Below are positions 31,412 to 40,094 of a DNA stretch of 64,000 nucleotides, one piece after another. A program made the translations under genes and the position numbers. The notes beneath the pieces are model-generated. The model was given only the letters and a program-made list of their open reading frames with translations. It made no database searches and had not been told where the DNA came from. Source of the DNA: UBA4660 sp034408895 (lineage in GTDB: Bacteria; Bacteroidota; Bacteroidia; Flavobacteriales_D; Sanyastnellaceae); the NCBI GenBank assembly GCA_034408895.1, contig JAWXCI010000019.1:23244-87243 (forward strand), in the 5' to 3' direction. How positions within the stretch are numbered: the stretch's first letter is position 1; each line of letters begins with the position of its first letter.

Positions 31412-31519
31412 AATCGAACTATCTCATTTGCTTTTCCACCCACCTCCTCTCCTTTCGCCCTCTTTTTAGTTAGCTGGGGGGCGCAACGCATCAATCACTC
31501 TTTCCTTTCTTTGCGCCCG

Positions 31520-32017
31520 ATGTCCACCCTGCAAAAACCATCATCGCAACATACTTCATCACTCAACAGTGAAACCCTCCTTCGCGCATGGCGGCTCATG
31601 ACCACCGCCCGCTCCATGAGCGACCTCTTCGAAGAAAACGCCAAGGTCACCTCCAGGTATGTTCACGCCTGTTCGCGTGGCCACGAGGCATGTCAACTTG
31701 CACTCGGCCTCCAGCTTCTTCCGCAAGATTACCTCAGCGCGTATTACCGTGACGACTCTATATTATTAGCCATCGGCATGAAGCCGTTTGAACTCATGCT
31801 TCAACTCATGGCCAAGCGCGATGACCCCTTCAGCGGAGGCCGCACTTACTATTCTCATCCAGCATTAAGGCGAGATGATATGCCCAAAATTCCGCATCAA
31901 TCATCCGCCACCGGAATGCAGGCCATACCCACCACGGGCATTGCCATGGGCATGCAGTACATAGAAAAAATGGGGCTTCAATCCCCCTCTCCCCTTGGGG
32001 AGAGGGGCAGGGGGTGA
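31520..32017 (+). pseudogene. 2-oxoacid dehydrogenase E1, N-terminal fragment (split gene)
   Basis: The first 165 residues of a fused alpha/beta E1 (branched-chain 2-oxoacid dehydrogenase type). It contains the E1-alpha N-terminal landmarks RSMSDLFEEN, SRGHEACQLALGLQLL, YYRDDSILLAIGM, and GMQAIPTTGIAMGMQYIEKMG. The frame then runs into a palindromic mini-element and stops at TGA 32015-32017 after QSPSPLGERGRG. The TPP-binding motif is in the next reading frame. Both parts together have normal E1 length, about 700 residues. The ATG at 31520 is used; a TTTCTTTG box 4 bases upstream suggests a near-leaderless message. It may still be made as a separate chain, see the finding. Confidence 0.8.
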
Positions 32018-32019
32018 GG
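31981..32019. repeat. Palindromic mini-element (family A) interrupting the E1 gene
   Basis: ATCCCCCTCTCCCCTTGGGG, then AGAGGGGCAGGGGGTGAGG. Arms CCCCTCTCCCC and GGGGAGAGGGG form a strong hairpin. It is the same element as the one in dapF and lies in the same sense relative to the gene, but here it breaks the frame and supplies a GTGA stop/start. Confidence 0.8.
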
Positions 32020-33621
32020 TTCTTACCCATCACAGTGTGTTCAATCGGAGATGCCGCCCTCGCCGAAGGCGAAGTATCCGAAGCCCTTCACATGGCCTCA
32101 CTCAAGCGGCTTCCCATTTTGTATTTCGTGCAAGACAACGAGTGGGACATCAGCGCACACGCCTCCGAAATCCGCAACGGAAATGCCATTGATATGTCGC
32201 GGGCTTATTCCGCCATCCGCGCCCGCTCCCTCGATGGCACCGATTTTATCGAGTGCTACAAAACACTGGAAGAAATAATCGGTGACATCCGCAAAAACCG
32301 CAGGCCCTGGTTGCTGCATTTCAAAGTTCCGCTCCTCGGCCACCACACCAGCGGAGTAAGAAGAGAATGGTATCGGCATGATTTGGAAGAAGCCAAAAAA
32401 CGCGACCCGCTCCCCAGGTTCCGCACACAATTAATGGAATTGGGTATTGATAAAAAAGAACTCGATGCCATAGAAAAAGAATCACGCACCTTGGTCGATA
32501 GCCATTATGCCAAAGCACTCTTGGCAGAAGACCCGCGCCCCGAAGACCTCCTCACTCACACCATGGCACCCACACCCATCACCGAAGAAAAGGGAGAACG
32601 AGCACCCGCTGGAAAAGAGCCTACCGTTATGGTGGACTCCGCCCTCTTCGCCATGCAGGAGTTGTTGGCCAAACACCCCGAGGCTTTATTATATGGGCAA
32701 GATGTGGGGCGCAGGCTCGGTGGAGTATTCCGCGAAGCCGCAACACTTGCCGAAAAATTCGGTGACGACCGCGTATTCAACACACCCATTCAGGAAGCAT
32801 TTATTGTAGGAAGCACAGTGGGCATGAGTGCCGTTGGCCTTAAACCAATAGTCGAAGTTCAGTTTGCCGATTACATCTGGCCCGGATTGAATCAACTCTT
32901 TACCGAAGCATCGCGCAGTTATTATTTAAGCAACGGCAAGTGGCCGGTGAGCGCAGTAATCCGCGTACCCATCGGGGCCTACGGCAGTGGCGGGCCCTAT
33001 CACAGTTCAAGTGTCGAGAGTGTATTGTGCAACATCCGAGGAATCAAAGTCGCATATCCATCCACCGGTGCCGATTTGAAAGGATTACTAAAAGCCGCCT
33101 TCTACGATAACAACCCTGTGGTGGTGCTAGAGCATAAAGGACTTTACTGGTCGAAGGTGAAGGGAACAGAAGATGCAAAAACAATTGACCCGTCAGAAGA
33201 TTATGTCATCCCCTTGGGCAAAGCGCGAAGAGTTCTCGAAGCAACAGAAGCAAAAAGTGTAGCCATCATCACCTACGGCATGGGAGTGTACTGGGCGAAA
33301 GCTGCTGCAAAAAATTTTCCGGGTCAGATAGAACTGATAGACCTGCGCACGCTTTCACCGCTAGATGAAGCAATGGTATTTGAGGCAGTGCGCAAATGCA
33401 ACCGTTGCCTTGTCCTCACCGAAGAACCAGCAGAAAACAGCTTCGCACGTTCACTGGCCGGTCTCATTTCCGAGCGCTGTTTCTCATCCCTCGATGCACC
33501 CGTAAAAACACTTGGCTCAGTTCCCACCCCAGCCATTCCACTCAACAGCACATTGGAAGAAACACTTTTGCCCAATGCAGAAAAAGTTGCTATGGTGTTG
33601 GAAGAATTGCTGGACTTTTGA
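32014..33621 (+). CDS. 2-oxoacid dehydrogenase E1, C-terminal portion (TPP motif and beta subunit)
   Basis: 535 residues opening with a GTG that overlaps the stop of the preceding fragment. The thiamine-diphosphate motif SIGDAALAEGEVSEAL ending in DNEWDIS comes first; then the E1-beta part: LLYGQDVGRRLGGVFREA, FNTPIQEAFIVGSTVGMSA, EVQFADYIWPGLNQL, RVPIGAYGSGGPYHSSSVES, LEHKGLYWSK and VLTEEPAENSFARSLAG. The enzyme decarboxylates branched-chain or related 2-oxoacids and passes the acyl group to E2 lipoyl. The beta part is complete. It may be translated by termination-reinitiation at GTGA, or the whole gene may be inactive. Confidence 0.85.
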   Translation: MRFLPITVCSIGDAALAEGEVSEALHMASLKRLPILYFVQDNEWDISAHASEIRNGNAIDMSRAYSAIRARSLDGTDFIECYKTLEEIIGDIRKNRRPWLLHFKVPLLGHHTSGVRREWYRHDLEEAKKRDPLPRFRTQLMELGIDKKELDAIEKESRTLVDSHYAKALLAEDPRPEDLLTHTMAPTPITEEKGERAPAGKEPTVMVDSALFAMQELLAKHPEALLYGQDVGRRLGGVFREAATLAEKFGDDRVFNTPIQEAFIVGSTVGMSAVGLKPIVEVQFADYIWPGLNQLFTEASRSYYLSNGKWPVSAVIRVPIGAYGSGGPYHSSSVESVLCNIRGIKVAYPSTGADLKGLLKAAFYDNNPVVVLEHKGLYWSKVKGTEDAKTIDPSEDYVIPLGKARRVLEATEAKSVAIITYGMGVYWAKAAAKNFPGQIELIDLRTLSPLDEAMVFEAVRKCNRCLVLTEEPAENSFARSLAGLISERCFSSLDAPVKTLGSVPTPAIPLNSTLEETLLPNAEKVAMVLEELLDF

Positions 33622-33631
33622 TTTGAAGCAG

Positions 33632-34114
33632 ATGAAAAAATTCCTGTTCCCAATTCTTCTCACAGCATTTATTGTGTTCTATTGGTACCGTTACATGCGT
33701 GCACCCTCACTCGACTTTGCCGAAGTAGCACTCGTTACAGAAAACAACACCGCCTTCTCCCTTTCCGATTCACTCGAAACTCCGGCCATCATCCATTTCC
33801 ATGCATCGTGGTGCGGGCCATGCATGAAAGAGCTGCCGGAAATCGCATCCGTTCAACACACATTAGAAGCAATGGGCTATCACCTCTACTTCATCACCGA
33901 TGATAAATTTGAAACCATGTACAACATCAAAGAAAGTTTTGGCCTGGATGGAAAACACTACCGCACACATTCCCTGCGCGACATCGGTGTGCGGTCATTG
34001 CCAGGAACACAAATAATAAGCAACTCAGGCGAACTTAAATACAAGACAACAGGAGCATGCAAATGGAAAGATGCCGGGTTTCTCAATTCCCTCAAGACAT
34101 TTGTCGCCCAATAA
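33632..34114 (+). CDS. TlpA-like thioredoxin-fold protein, membrane-anchored
   Basis: A 160-residue protein with an uncleaved-looking N-terminal helix (KKFLFPILLTAFIVFYWYRYM) and a thioredoxin fold. The redox site is IIHFHASWCGPCMKELPE, and the cis-Pro segment is GVRSLPGTQII. It belongs to the TlpA/ResA-like group that handles disulfides on the outer face of the membrane. The ATG at 33632 is 8 bases past the E1 stop, so it may be in the same transcript. The neighbouring ferredoxin gene follows after 24 bases. Confidence 0.87.
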   Translation: MKKFLFPILLTAFIVFYWYRYMRAPSLDFAEVALVTENNTAFSLSDSLETPAIIHFHASWCGPCMKELPEIASVQHTLEAMGYHLYFITDDKFETMYNIKESFGLDGKHYRTHSLRDIGVRSLPGTQIISNSGELKYKTTGACKWKDAGFLNSLKTFVAQ

Positions 34115-34138
34115 AAACACACAACATCACACCCAGAT

Positions 34139-34417
34139 ATGTCCACAGTAACAGTTATCCTTGACCAAACAGAAACCACATTCGAACTCGATGAGAACAG
34201 CGAAACCATTCTCGGCACCGCGCTGGATAAGGGGCTGGATGCTCCCTATTCATGCCGGGGGGGAGTGTGCACCACTTGCAAAGCAAAACTGCTGGAAGGC
34301 AAGGTGAAGATGGATGCCAACTACGCCCTCACCGATAAAGAAATTGCCCAGGGTTATATCCTTGCATGCCAATCGCATCCTATTACCCCAGTAGTGCGCA
34401 TCACATGGGATGACTAA
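34139..34417 (+). CDS. Plant-type 2Fe-2S ferredoxin
   Basis: A 92-residue ferredoxin. The cluster cysteines lie in YSCRGGVCTTCKAKLLEG (C-x4-C-x2-C) and in LACQSHP. The segment VKMDANYALTDKEIAQGYI is close to the ferredoxin domain at the end of the reductase at 19222-20310, so the two share a recent ancestor or redox partner type. It sits third in a run E1, TlpA-like, ferredoxin, with short gaps. Its electron partner is not identifiable. Confidence 0.93.
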   Translation: MSTVTVILDQTETTFELDENSETILGTALDKGLDAPYSCRGGVCTTCKAKLLEGKVKMDANYALTDKEIAQGYILACQSHPITPVVRITWDD

Positions 34418-34466
34418 AACAACAACGCCTGTTTAACGGCATGAAATTCGTTGCCCACAATTGAAA

Positions 34467-35186
34467 ATGAAAATGAAATTGAGACTTGTTCTTTCCTTTC
34501 TTAGCATTATCACAATTGCATCGTGCAGGCACCAGCCTGATGACATTGTGCTCCCGCCCGATGGAAACGGCATCGTGAATGGTGACCCTTGTGATCCTGA
34601 CTCTGTATATTTCGCCAATATCATACTTCCACTCCTCGTTTCCAATTGTGCATTGCCCGATTGCCATGATGCAATAAACCCTGAAGAGGATGTCAACCTT
34701 ACTACCTATAACTTCATTATGAGTGCTGAAAATGGGGAATTTGTAATTCCAGGAGACCCTTGGGCAAGCAAGTTGATGGAAGTAATCACCGAAACAGACC
34801 TCGACAAGCTCATGCCTCCAGACACATCAGATTTAGGACCCTTGAGTAATGATGAAATCGCGGCCATTGAAACATGGATATTGCAAGGAGCACTCAACAA
34901 TTCATGCACTGCCGATTGTGATACCACGAATGTGACCTTCGCTGCATGGATTGCACCGTTGATTTCTAACTACTGTGAAGGTTGCCACAGCGGAAACACC
35001 CCCTCAGGAACTTTATCTTTGACCAATTATGACGAAATAAAGGCAGCGGCATTGGATAGTTCAATGCTCCATTCCCTGATGGGAACCGGTGGTTATGAAC
35101 CCATGCCATATCAGAGCGAACCGCTAAGTGAATGTCAAATTGATATGATTGAAATCTGGATAAACGATGGAGCGCCCAACAACTAA
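34467..35186 (+). CDS. Lipoprotein with planctomycete-type cytochrome C-like repeats
   Basis: A 239-residue lipoprotein: signal with ITIASC as lipobox (residue about 22), then two related domains. The first ends its N-side with SNCALPDCHD, where the heme motif is C-x4-C-H, not C-x2-C-H, and has LMPPDTSDLGPLSNDEIAAI; the second has YCEGCHSG, a proper CxxCH, and MPYQSEPLSECQIDMIEIW. This is the pattern of DUF1592/PSCyt1-like domains. Probably one heme is bound by the second site; the first is questionable. It leads an operon (34467-37499) whose later genes are also envelope proteins. Its 3' end overlaps the next gene by 20 bases. Confidence 0.8.
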   Translation: MKMKLRLVLSFLSIITIASCRHQPDDIVLPPDGNGIVNGDPCDPDSVYFANIILPLLVSNCALPDCHDAINPEEDVNLTTYNFIMSAENGEFVIPGDPWASKLMEVITETDLDKLMPPDTSDLGPLSNDEIAAIETWILQGALNNSCTADCDTTNVTFAAWIAPLISNYCEGCHSGNTPSGTLSLTNYDEIKAAALDSSMLHSLMGTGGYEPMPYQSEPLSECQIDMIEIWINDGAPNN

Positions 35187-35556
35187 GATAAAAATCTTCA
35201 TTTTCAGCACGCTTGCGTTTGCTGGTGCAATGTTTCTCGACTCATGTTATTTCGACAATGAAGAATACCTCTATGGCCTGAACGTTTGCGACACTACCGA
35301 TTTCACTTTCAGCAGCCGCATTAATCCCATCATTGAAAGCAGTTGTTTTCCCTGCCACACTGAAGCTACCGCAAACGGTAATGTGGTACTGGAAGGACAC
35401 GCCAATGTTTTCGACAACACCGGTGACGGAACATTGCTATGTACGATCAACCATAATGAAGGATGTGAGCCAATGCCCAAGAACAGGCCGAAACTCAGCG
35501 ATTGCGACATCAATGCAATAACAAAGTGGATTGAAAACGGCAGACAAGACGATTAA
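35167..35556 (+). CDS. Monoheme c-type cytochrome-like protein
   Basis: A 129-residue exported protein. The N-terminal hydrophobic segment (residues 7-26) ends in a possible lipobox (MFLDSC). The heme motif CFPCH at about residue 60 is followed by NGNVVLEGHANVF, with MPKNRPKLSDCDINAITKWI giving the distal Met and the closing helix. It is a short version of the domain in the gene before it, with which it overlaps by 20 bases, so it is probably made in step and forms an electron-transfer partner. Confidence 0.82.
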   Translation: MERPTTKIKIFIFSTLAFAGAMFLDSCYFDNEEYLYGLNVCDTTDFTFSSRINPIIESSCFPCHTEATANGNVVLEGHANVFDNTGDGTLLCTINHNEGCEPMPKNRPKLSDCDINAITKWIENGRQDD

Positions 35557-35567
35557 AAAACATCAGC

Positions 35568-35975
35568 ATGAAAAAAATTATTTGGATACTTCTTGCACTC
35601 GCCATAGTTGGTGGTGCCATTGGCTATTACCTGTGGAATAAGCCTCACCGCGAGGCCGCTGGTGAAAAAGCCGTGGCCACCCTTACAGCCGATGAGCTGC
35701 TTTCACAATACGAAGCCGATGAAACAGCAAGCAATACAAAGTACATTGACAAAGTGGTGGAGGTGAGCGGAAAAGTTTCCGTTGCCGAGACTGATGCTGC
35801 TGGCAATGCCGTGGTGCAACTTGAAACTTCAAGCCCCATGGGTGTCGTCCATTGCACTTACTCCCCGGGCGAAAAATCAAGTGCGGCAGGTACTGAAATC
35901 ACACTGAAAGGAATTTGCTCAGGATTTCTTTCTGATGTGCAGCTTACAAAATGTTCTGAAGTAAAACCCCATTAA
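35568..35975 (+). CDS. OB-fold (tRNA_anti-like) exported protein
   Basis: A 135-residue protein with a single N-terminal membrane helix (residues 3-22, IIWILLALAIVGGAIGYYLW) and an OB-fold domain with DELLSQYEADETASNTKY, VVEVSGKV and ITLKGICSGFLSDVQL, which matches the tRNA_anti-like family. In Bacteroidota this small domain occurs beside YceI and DUF5777 genes, as here. It starts 11 bases after the cytochrome gene. Its ligand is unknown, and nucleic-acid binding is not implied in the periplasm. Confidence 0.82.
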   Translation: MKKIIWILLALAIVGGAIGYYLWNKPHREAAGEKAVATLTADELLSQYEADETASNTKYIDKVVEVSGKVSVAETDAAGNAVVQLETSSPMGVVHCTYSPGEKSSAAGTEITLKGICSGFLSDVQLTKCSEVKPH

Positions 35976-36034
35976 GAACTGGCCTGAATAATGCCAAAGG
36001 CCGCAAAACAAATTAAACAAAAATAAAAAAAAAT

Positions 36035-36592
36035 ATGAAAAACACAATTCTTCTGTCCGCAGTTGCCCTTATCATTTCCTTGCCATCCGCTGCGCAAAAA
36101 TTTGGCACTAAAGCCGGTCACATAAATTTTTATTCATCCACGAAGGTGGAAGACATAAAAGCCGACAATCACGCAGTGAACGCAGTGCTCGATGCCTCAA
36201 CAGGCGACCTGCAATTTGCAGCCCTCATCAAATCTTTTGAATTCGAGAAAGCCCTTATGCAAGAACACTTCAACGAAAACTACATGGAAAGCAGCACTTA
36301 TCCCAAGGCCCAGTTTAAAGGAAAAGTAAATGACATGAGTGCAGTTAACCTGAAAAAGGACGGTACATATCCCGCCAAAGCAACAGGTGACCTCACCATG
36401 CATGGCGTAACTAAAAACATTACCATTGACACCATGTATAAAGTGACTGGCGGAAAAGTATCTGCTGAATCAAAATTTTATGTAAATCCTAAAGACTACA
36501 ACATTTCAATTCCTGAAGTGGTCAAGGACAAAATATCAGGCAACATTGAAGTGACTGTGAAAGTGAATCTCGATGAACTACCAGGTAAGTAA
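36035..36592 (+). CDS. YceI-family lipocalin-like protein
   Basis: A 185-residue secreted protein with a signal peptide (residues 1-20, ending PSAAQ) and the YceI beta-barrel: THIS-type opening KAGHINFYSSTKVEDIKA, the helix LMQEHFNENYMESSTYPKAQ, GDLTMHGVTKNI, and DYNISIPEVVKDKISG. YceI proteins bind long isoprenoids or lipids in the barrel. It is fourth in the cytochrome/OB/YceI/DUF5777 operon, and this grouping suggests a shared function, perhaps carrying a quinone-like or lipid ligand for the redox genes. Confidence 0.92.
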   Translation: MKNTILLSAVALIISLPSAAQKFGTKAGHINFYSSTKVEDIKADNHAVNAVLDASTGDLQFAALIKSFEFEKALMQEHFNENYMESSTYPKAQFKGKVNDMSAVNLKKDGTYPAKATGDLTMHGVTKNITIDTMYKVTGGKVSAESKFYVNPKDYNISIPEVVKDKISGNIEVTVKVNLDELPGK

Positions 36593-36599
36593 AAATGAT

Positions 36600-37499
36600 A
36601 TGGTGACAAAAAAATTGTTTGCAATAACAGGGTCGGCTATGCTGACCCTTTTCTGTTTTACCACACAGGCTCAAGACGATGACCTGCTTGCACTTCTTGG
36701 TGAAGATTCCACTGTTGACTACGTAACCGCAGGTTTCAAGACCACCCGTGTAATCAACCTGCAATCATTTGAAAACAATGCCGCAGGAGTGCTCGATTTC
36801 AAAATATCGCACCGATTCAATTACCTCAACGGTGGTGCTTACGAATTTTTCGGCTTGGATGGTGCCACACTGAGGCTGGGGCTGGAATATGGAATTACAA
36901 AAAGACTGATGGTGGGAGTGGGCCGTTCCACCGTGAACAAAACCTACGATTCATTTTTCAAATACAAAATTCTGAGACAAAGCAAAGGGGCGAAAAAGAT
37001 GCCCGTGAGCATGTCATGGTTTTCATCTATTGCATGCAACACCCTAAAATGGACTGATACCACCCGCACTAACTATTTCAGTTCACGCCTGCACTATGTT
37101 CATCAATTAATTATTGGCCGTAAATTTTCTGAAGGGTTTTCAGCACAACTTTCACCCACTGTTGTTCACCGCAACCTTGTGAAAACCGAAGCGGAACCCA
37201 ATGATGTATTTGCCCTGGGCATAGGCACCCGGCAGAAAATAACTAGGCGCACCTCCATCAACCTCGAATATATTTATGTGTTGCCCGACCAGTTGGATGC
37301 TATTTACAACAACTCGCTTTCAGTAGGCTTCGACATTGAGACAGGGGGCCACGTTTTCCAATTGCATTTCACCAACAGCCGCGCAATGACGGAGAGCTAT
37401 TTCATTACCGAAACGGATGGTGAATGGAGCGCAGGCGACATTAGCTTCGGCTTCAATATTTCGCGGGTGTTTACCCTGAAGAAAAATAGTGCGGGATGA
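36600..37499 (+). CDS. DUF5777-type outer-membrane beta-barrel
   Basis: A 299-residue exported protein with a signal peptide (residues 1-25, ending TTQAQ). The barrel pattern is KTTRVINLQSFENNAAGVLD, then ISHRFNYLNGGAYEFFGLDG, LEYGITKRLMVGVGRS, and LGIGTRQKITRRTSINLEY, all typical of DUF5777. It probably forms a small outer-membrane channel or receptor. The ATG at 36600 is used; it follows YceI by 7 bases. It ends the operon that begins with the cytochrome lipoprotein. Confidence 0.9.
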   Translation: MVTKKLFAITGSAMLTLFCFTTQAQDDDLLALLGEDSTVDYVTAGFKTTRVINLQSFENNAAGVLDFKISHRFNYLNGGAYEFFGLDGATLRLGLEYGITKRLMVGVGRSTVNKTYDSFFKYKILRQSKGAKKMPVSMSWFSSIACNTLKWTDTTRTNYFSSRLHYVHQLIIGRKFSEGFSAQLSPTVVHRNLVKTEAEPNDVFALGIGTRQKITRRTSINLEYIYVLPDQLDAIYNNSLSVGFDIETGGHVFQLHFTNSRAMTESYFITETDGEWSAGDISFGFNISRVFTLKKNSAG

Positions 37500-37681
37500 T
37501 TTCTAAGGTTCTATCGTTTTTCTTGTCTTCTGGTGCGCTGTTCATCCACTTTAGCTCATAAGGCAAAGGACTACAAGGTCATAAAACTGCCTAAAGCTCA
37601 CCCGATTGCCGTAAGACGCGTTTATTCTTTGTCCGGTCAATTACTTCATCAGATCAGTGCCTCAACAAAATTATAAGCCAA

Positions 37682-37711
37682 TAAAAAAGGCGGGCTGTCA
37701 AACCCACCTTT
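37682..37711 (-). terminator. Rho-independent terminator after the thioredoxin-like gene
   Basis: On the minus strand AAAGGTGGG pairs with CCCGCCTTT (one wobble), loop TTTGACAG, then a TTTTTT run; 23 bases past the stop at 37735. Confidence 0.8.
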
Positions 37712-37734
37712 CACCATGAATATTTCAATTGGAA

Positions 37735-38310
37735 TTATTTGAACGTTGGCTGGAAGGCAGATTGGAAATCGGCCCATGATGTGTTTTTGTGGTGTCCATC
37801 ATGAAAATATTTTAGCAGACCTTCCAATTGGCCGGCATTGAGCAACCCACGTGATTGGTTGAGATAAGCACCGGCTTCATCCAGTATCACAATAGTGGGA
37901 TAGGCTCCCACCTGAAGGAATCCGGAGAATTCATGTGTGCCGTTGCGTCCTGCTGCCGCAGGATTGTAATTCGGGTTGGTGTATTTAGTGCCTTTGTAAT
38001 TCACCGGATCGGGCGATTCAGCATCAAACTTCACACAGTAGAAATGCTGGTTTACGTAGTTAGCCACATCATCACTTTGGAAGGTGGTTTTCGATAGCGT
38101 TTTGCACGGGCCGCACCACTTGGTGTACACGTCAATCATTATTTGTTTGGGCGCTTTCTTCTGGAGTTCCAGCGCTTCCCCAATTGTTACCCAATGTATT
38201 TTTTCGACCAGTGGTGCCACGGTTGCAGGCGTTTGCTGCGGTTGTACCTGCTGTGCATTAATAAAGACAGGCAGGGCAAGGATGAATAATGCAATAAATT
38301 TTTTAGTCAT
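37735..38310 (-). CDS. Exported thioredoxin-fold protein (DUF255/thioredoxin_7 type)
   Basis: A 191-residue protein with a signal peptide (residues 1-20, ending VFINAQ). The redox site is IDVYTKWCGPCKTLSKTTFQ (about residues 60-79), then DVANYVNQHFYCVKFDAES, and a cis-Pro in GAYPTIVILDEAG. The layout matches single-domain thioredoxin_7 proteins in Bacteroidota, which serve in periplasmic disulfide reduction. It stands alone with its own terminator downstream. Confidence 0.9.
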   Translation of the reverse strand: MTKKFIALFILALPVFINAQQVQPQQTPATVAPLVEKIHWVTIGEALELQKKAPKQIMIDVYTKWCGPCKTLSKTTFQSDDVANYVNQHFYCVKFDAESPDPVNYKGTKYTNPNYNPAAAGRNGTHEFSGFLQVGAYPTIVILDEAGAYLNQSRGLLNAGQLEGLLKYFHDGHHKNTSWADFQSAFQPTFK

Positions 38311-38508
38311 GTTGGTTTTTTTAAGTTGTGTTGTCAGCGTTAGTTTATTTCAATGATGTTGATGAGCGCTTGCCTTTTGGGAGCCCTCATATTCATTGTT
38401 TGTCTGGTTTGTTTTTTTGATTTTCCACTGTTGGCAATTTCGTTGCCAAGATAAAAAGAGGTAACTCAAATAGCCGTGCTGATAAGCAGGAAGTTTGTGA
38501 TGCCAACT

Positions 38509-40044
38509 CTACTTCACCTCCAGCATAAGCTTGCGCACCAACGGTGAAATTATTATCAGTGCTGCACCGCAGATCAGCCCATAAATTGCCAACTGCTGAT
38601 ACCCATCGGTGTAAGCTGTAAGTTTAGTAAGGCCTGATGCGGTTTCATCCGGTTCGGTCATGCCTGCACCCAGGATACCGGCAAAATACTGTCCGTAGGC
38701 ACTGGCCAAAAACCATAAACCCATTATGATTCCAAACAATCGTTTGGGTGCCAGCTTCGTCATGGCAGAAAGGCCAATGGGGGAGAGGCACAATTCGCCA
38801 ATGGTGATAATCAGGTATGCAAAAGCAAAAACGGTAAGGGAGCTAATGCCATCTGGGCCAGCATAATTAATAAGGAGGTGAAACACATAGAATGCGGCTG
38901 CAAGAAAAAAGAATCCCAACCCGAACTTGACAACCGTATTGGGTTCAGCGTTTCTCTTGTTCAACCATAACCACAACAATCCGAATAGCGGACTGAGCAG
39001 TATTACAAACAATGAATTGACGCTGTTGTTTACTTCGTTAGGGTCCATTCCAATGCCGCCCACTGAGTGGGTAACGTGGTCTCTTGCCACCAGTGCCAGC
39101 GAGCCTCCGCTTTGTTCGAAAAACGCCCAAAAGAATATGGAGAACACAATAAAAACCAGCGCAGCAGAAAGTTTAGAAATTTCAGAACGGGTGGAGCGGG
39201 ACATTTCATAGATGAAGTACAGCAGTGCACACGGGCCTACTATATACATAAACATATCCGTGTAGGCCGTATTGGAAATAAGCAACAAGATAAAAGGAAT
39301 GGAAATGAGCGACCCGATGTAAACCAGCACTTGGTACATGGTGGCTTTGCTGTTGGAATTGATGTCCCCATTGCGCAAGGGTGAAAAGCCAAGCGGCCCA
39401 AGTGTGTGTTTGGTTAAAGCAAAGACCAAAAGTCCCAGCAGCATGGCAATACCCGCCACAATAAATGCCCAGTGCCAGCCATAGTTATCGCCCAGGTTGA
39501 AACAGAGGTAACCGCCAAGCAAGGCTCCAATGTTGATCCCGGAATAGAACAATGCAAAACCGGCATCCCTTCGCCTGTCGCCATCATTGTAAAGCAAGCC
39601 CACCACTCCAGAGATATTCGGTTTAAAAAATCCAGTTCCCACAATGGATATACTGGTTCCGATGTAAAACAAATCGGCAGGTGCCACTGCAATAGTGAAG
39701 CTGCCAATGGCCATTAGTAATCCGCCCCAGAAAATGGACTTGCGGAAGCCAAGGATTTTATCAGCAAAAAATCCACCTACAAATGTCATGGTGTACACAA
39801 ACGCCTGTATAGCTCCATACTTCAGATTGGCTTCCGTTTTAGCCATGAGCAATTGCTCCACCATAAACACCGTGAGCACTCCCCGCATTCCGTAGAAGCA
39901 AAAGCGCTCCCACATTTCAGCAAGGAATAAATACCAAAGTTGTTTGGGGTATTTGCCGCTGAAATTTCTTATCGCGGCAAGTTGCGGGTCAATGTTTTCC
40001 GGCTGATTTTTCGGAATCAGGTCTTCGTCAAGTGGTCTTTGCAT
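38509..40044 (-). CDS. POT/PTR2 proton-coupled oligopeptide transporter
   Basis: A 511-residue MFS transporter with 12-14 membrane helices. The POT markers are FLAEMWERFCFYGMRGVLTV (the ExxERFxYYG motif on TM1), GGFFADKILGFRKSIFWGG, then GTGFFKPNISGVVGLLY and, late, FFEQSGGSLAL and GELCLSPIGLSAMTKLAP (PTR2 signature). It imports di- and tripeptides with protons. It follows the second POT gene (40095-41705) by 50 bases on the same strand, so they form a tandem pair, a common arrangement in peptide-feeding Bacteroidota. Confidence 0.95.
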   Translation of the reverse strand: MQRPLDEDLIPKNQPENIDPQLAAIRNFSGKYPKQLWYLFLAEMWERFCFYGMRGVLTVFMVEQLLMAKTEANLKYGAIQAFVYTMTFVGGFFADKILGFRKSIFWGGLLMAIGSFTIAVAPADLFYIGTSISIVGTGFFKPNISGVVGLLYNDGDRRRDAGFALFYSGINIGALLGGYLCFNLGDNYGWHWAFIVAGIAMLLGLLVFALTKHTLGPLGFSPLRNGDINSNSKATMYQVLVYIGSLISIPFILLLISNTAYTDMFMYIVGPCALLYFIYEMSRSTRSEISKLSAALVFIVFSIFFWAFFEQSGGSLALVARDHVTHSVGGIGMDPNEVNNSVNSLFVILLSPLFGLLWLWLNKRNAEPNTVVKFGLGFFFLAAAFYVFHLLINYAGPDGISSLTVFAFAYLIITIGELCLSPIGLSAMTKLAPKRLFGIIMGLWFLASAYGQYFAGILGAGMTEPDETASGLTKLTAYTDGYQQLAIYGLICGAALIIISPLVRKLMLEVK

Positions 40045-40094
40045 AGTTGCTCAATTATGTATCAAACTGGCTTTTGCCGGAGGTAAACTGAAAA

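Noticed and set aside
31400..31430. tRNA T-arm-like sequence (GATAGTTCGATTCTACC on the minus strand) at the end of rloB
   Set aside because: Only the T-arm-like part is seen; no acceptor, anticodon or D arm can be folded. It could be a tRNA-derived attachment site remnant next to the defence genes, but evidence is too thin.
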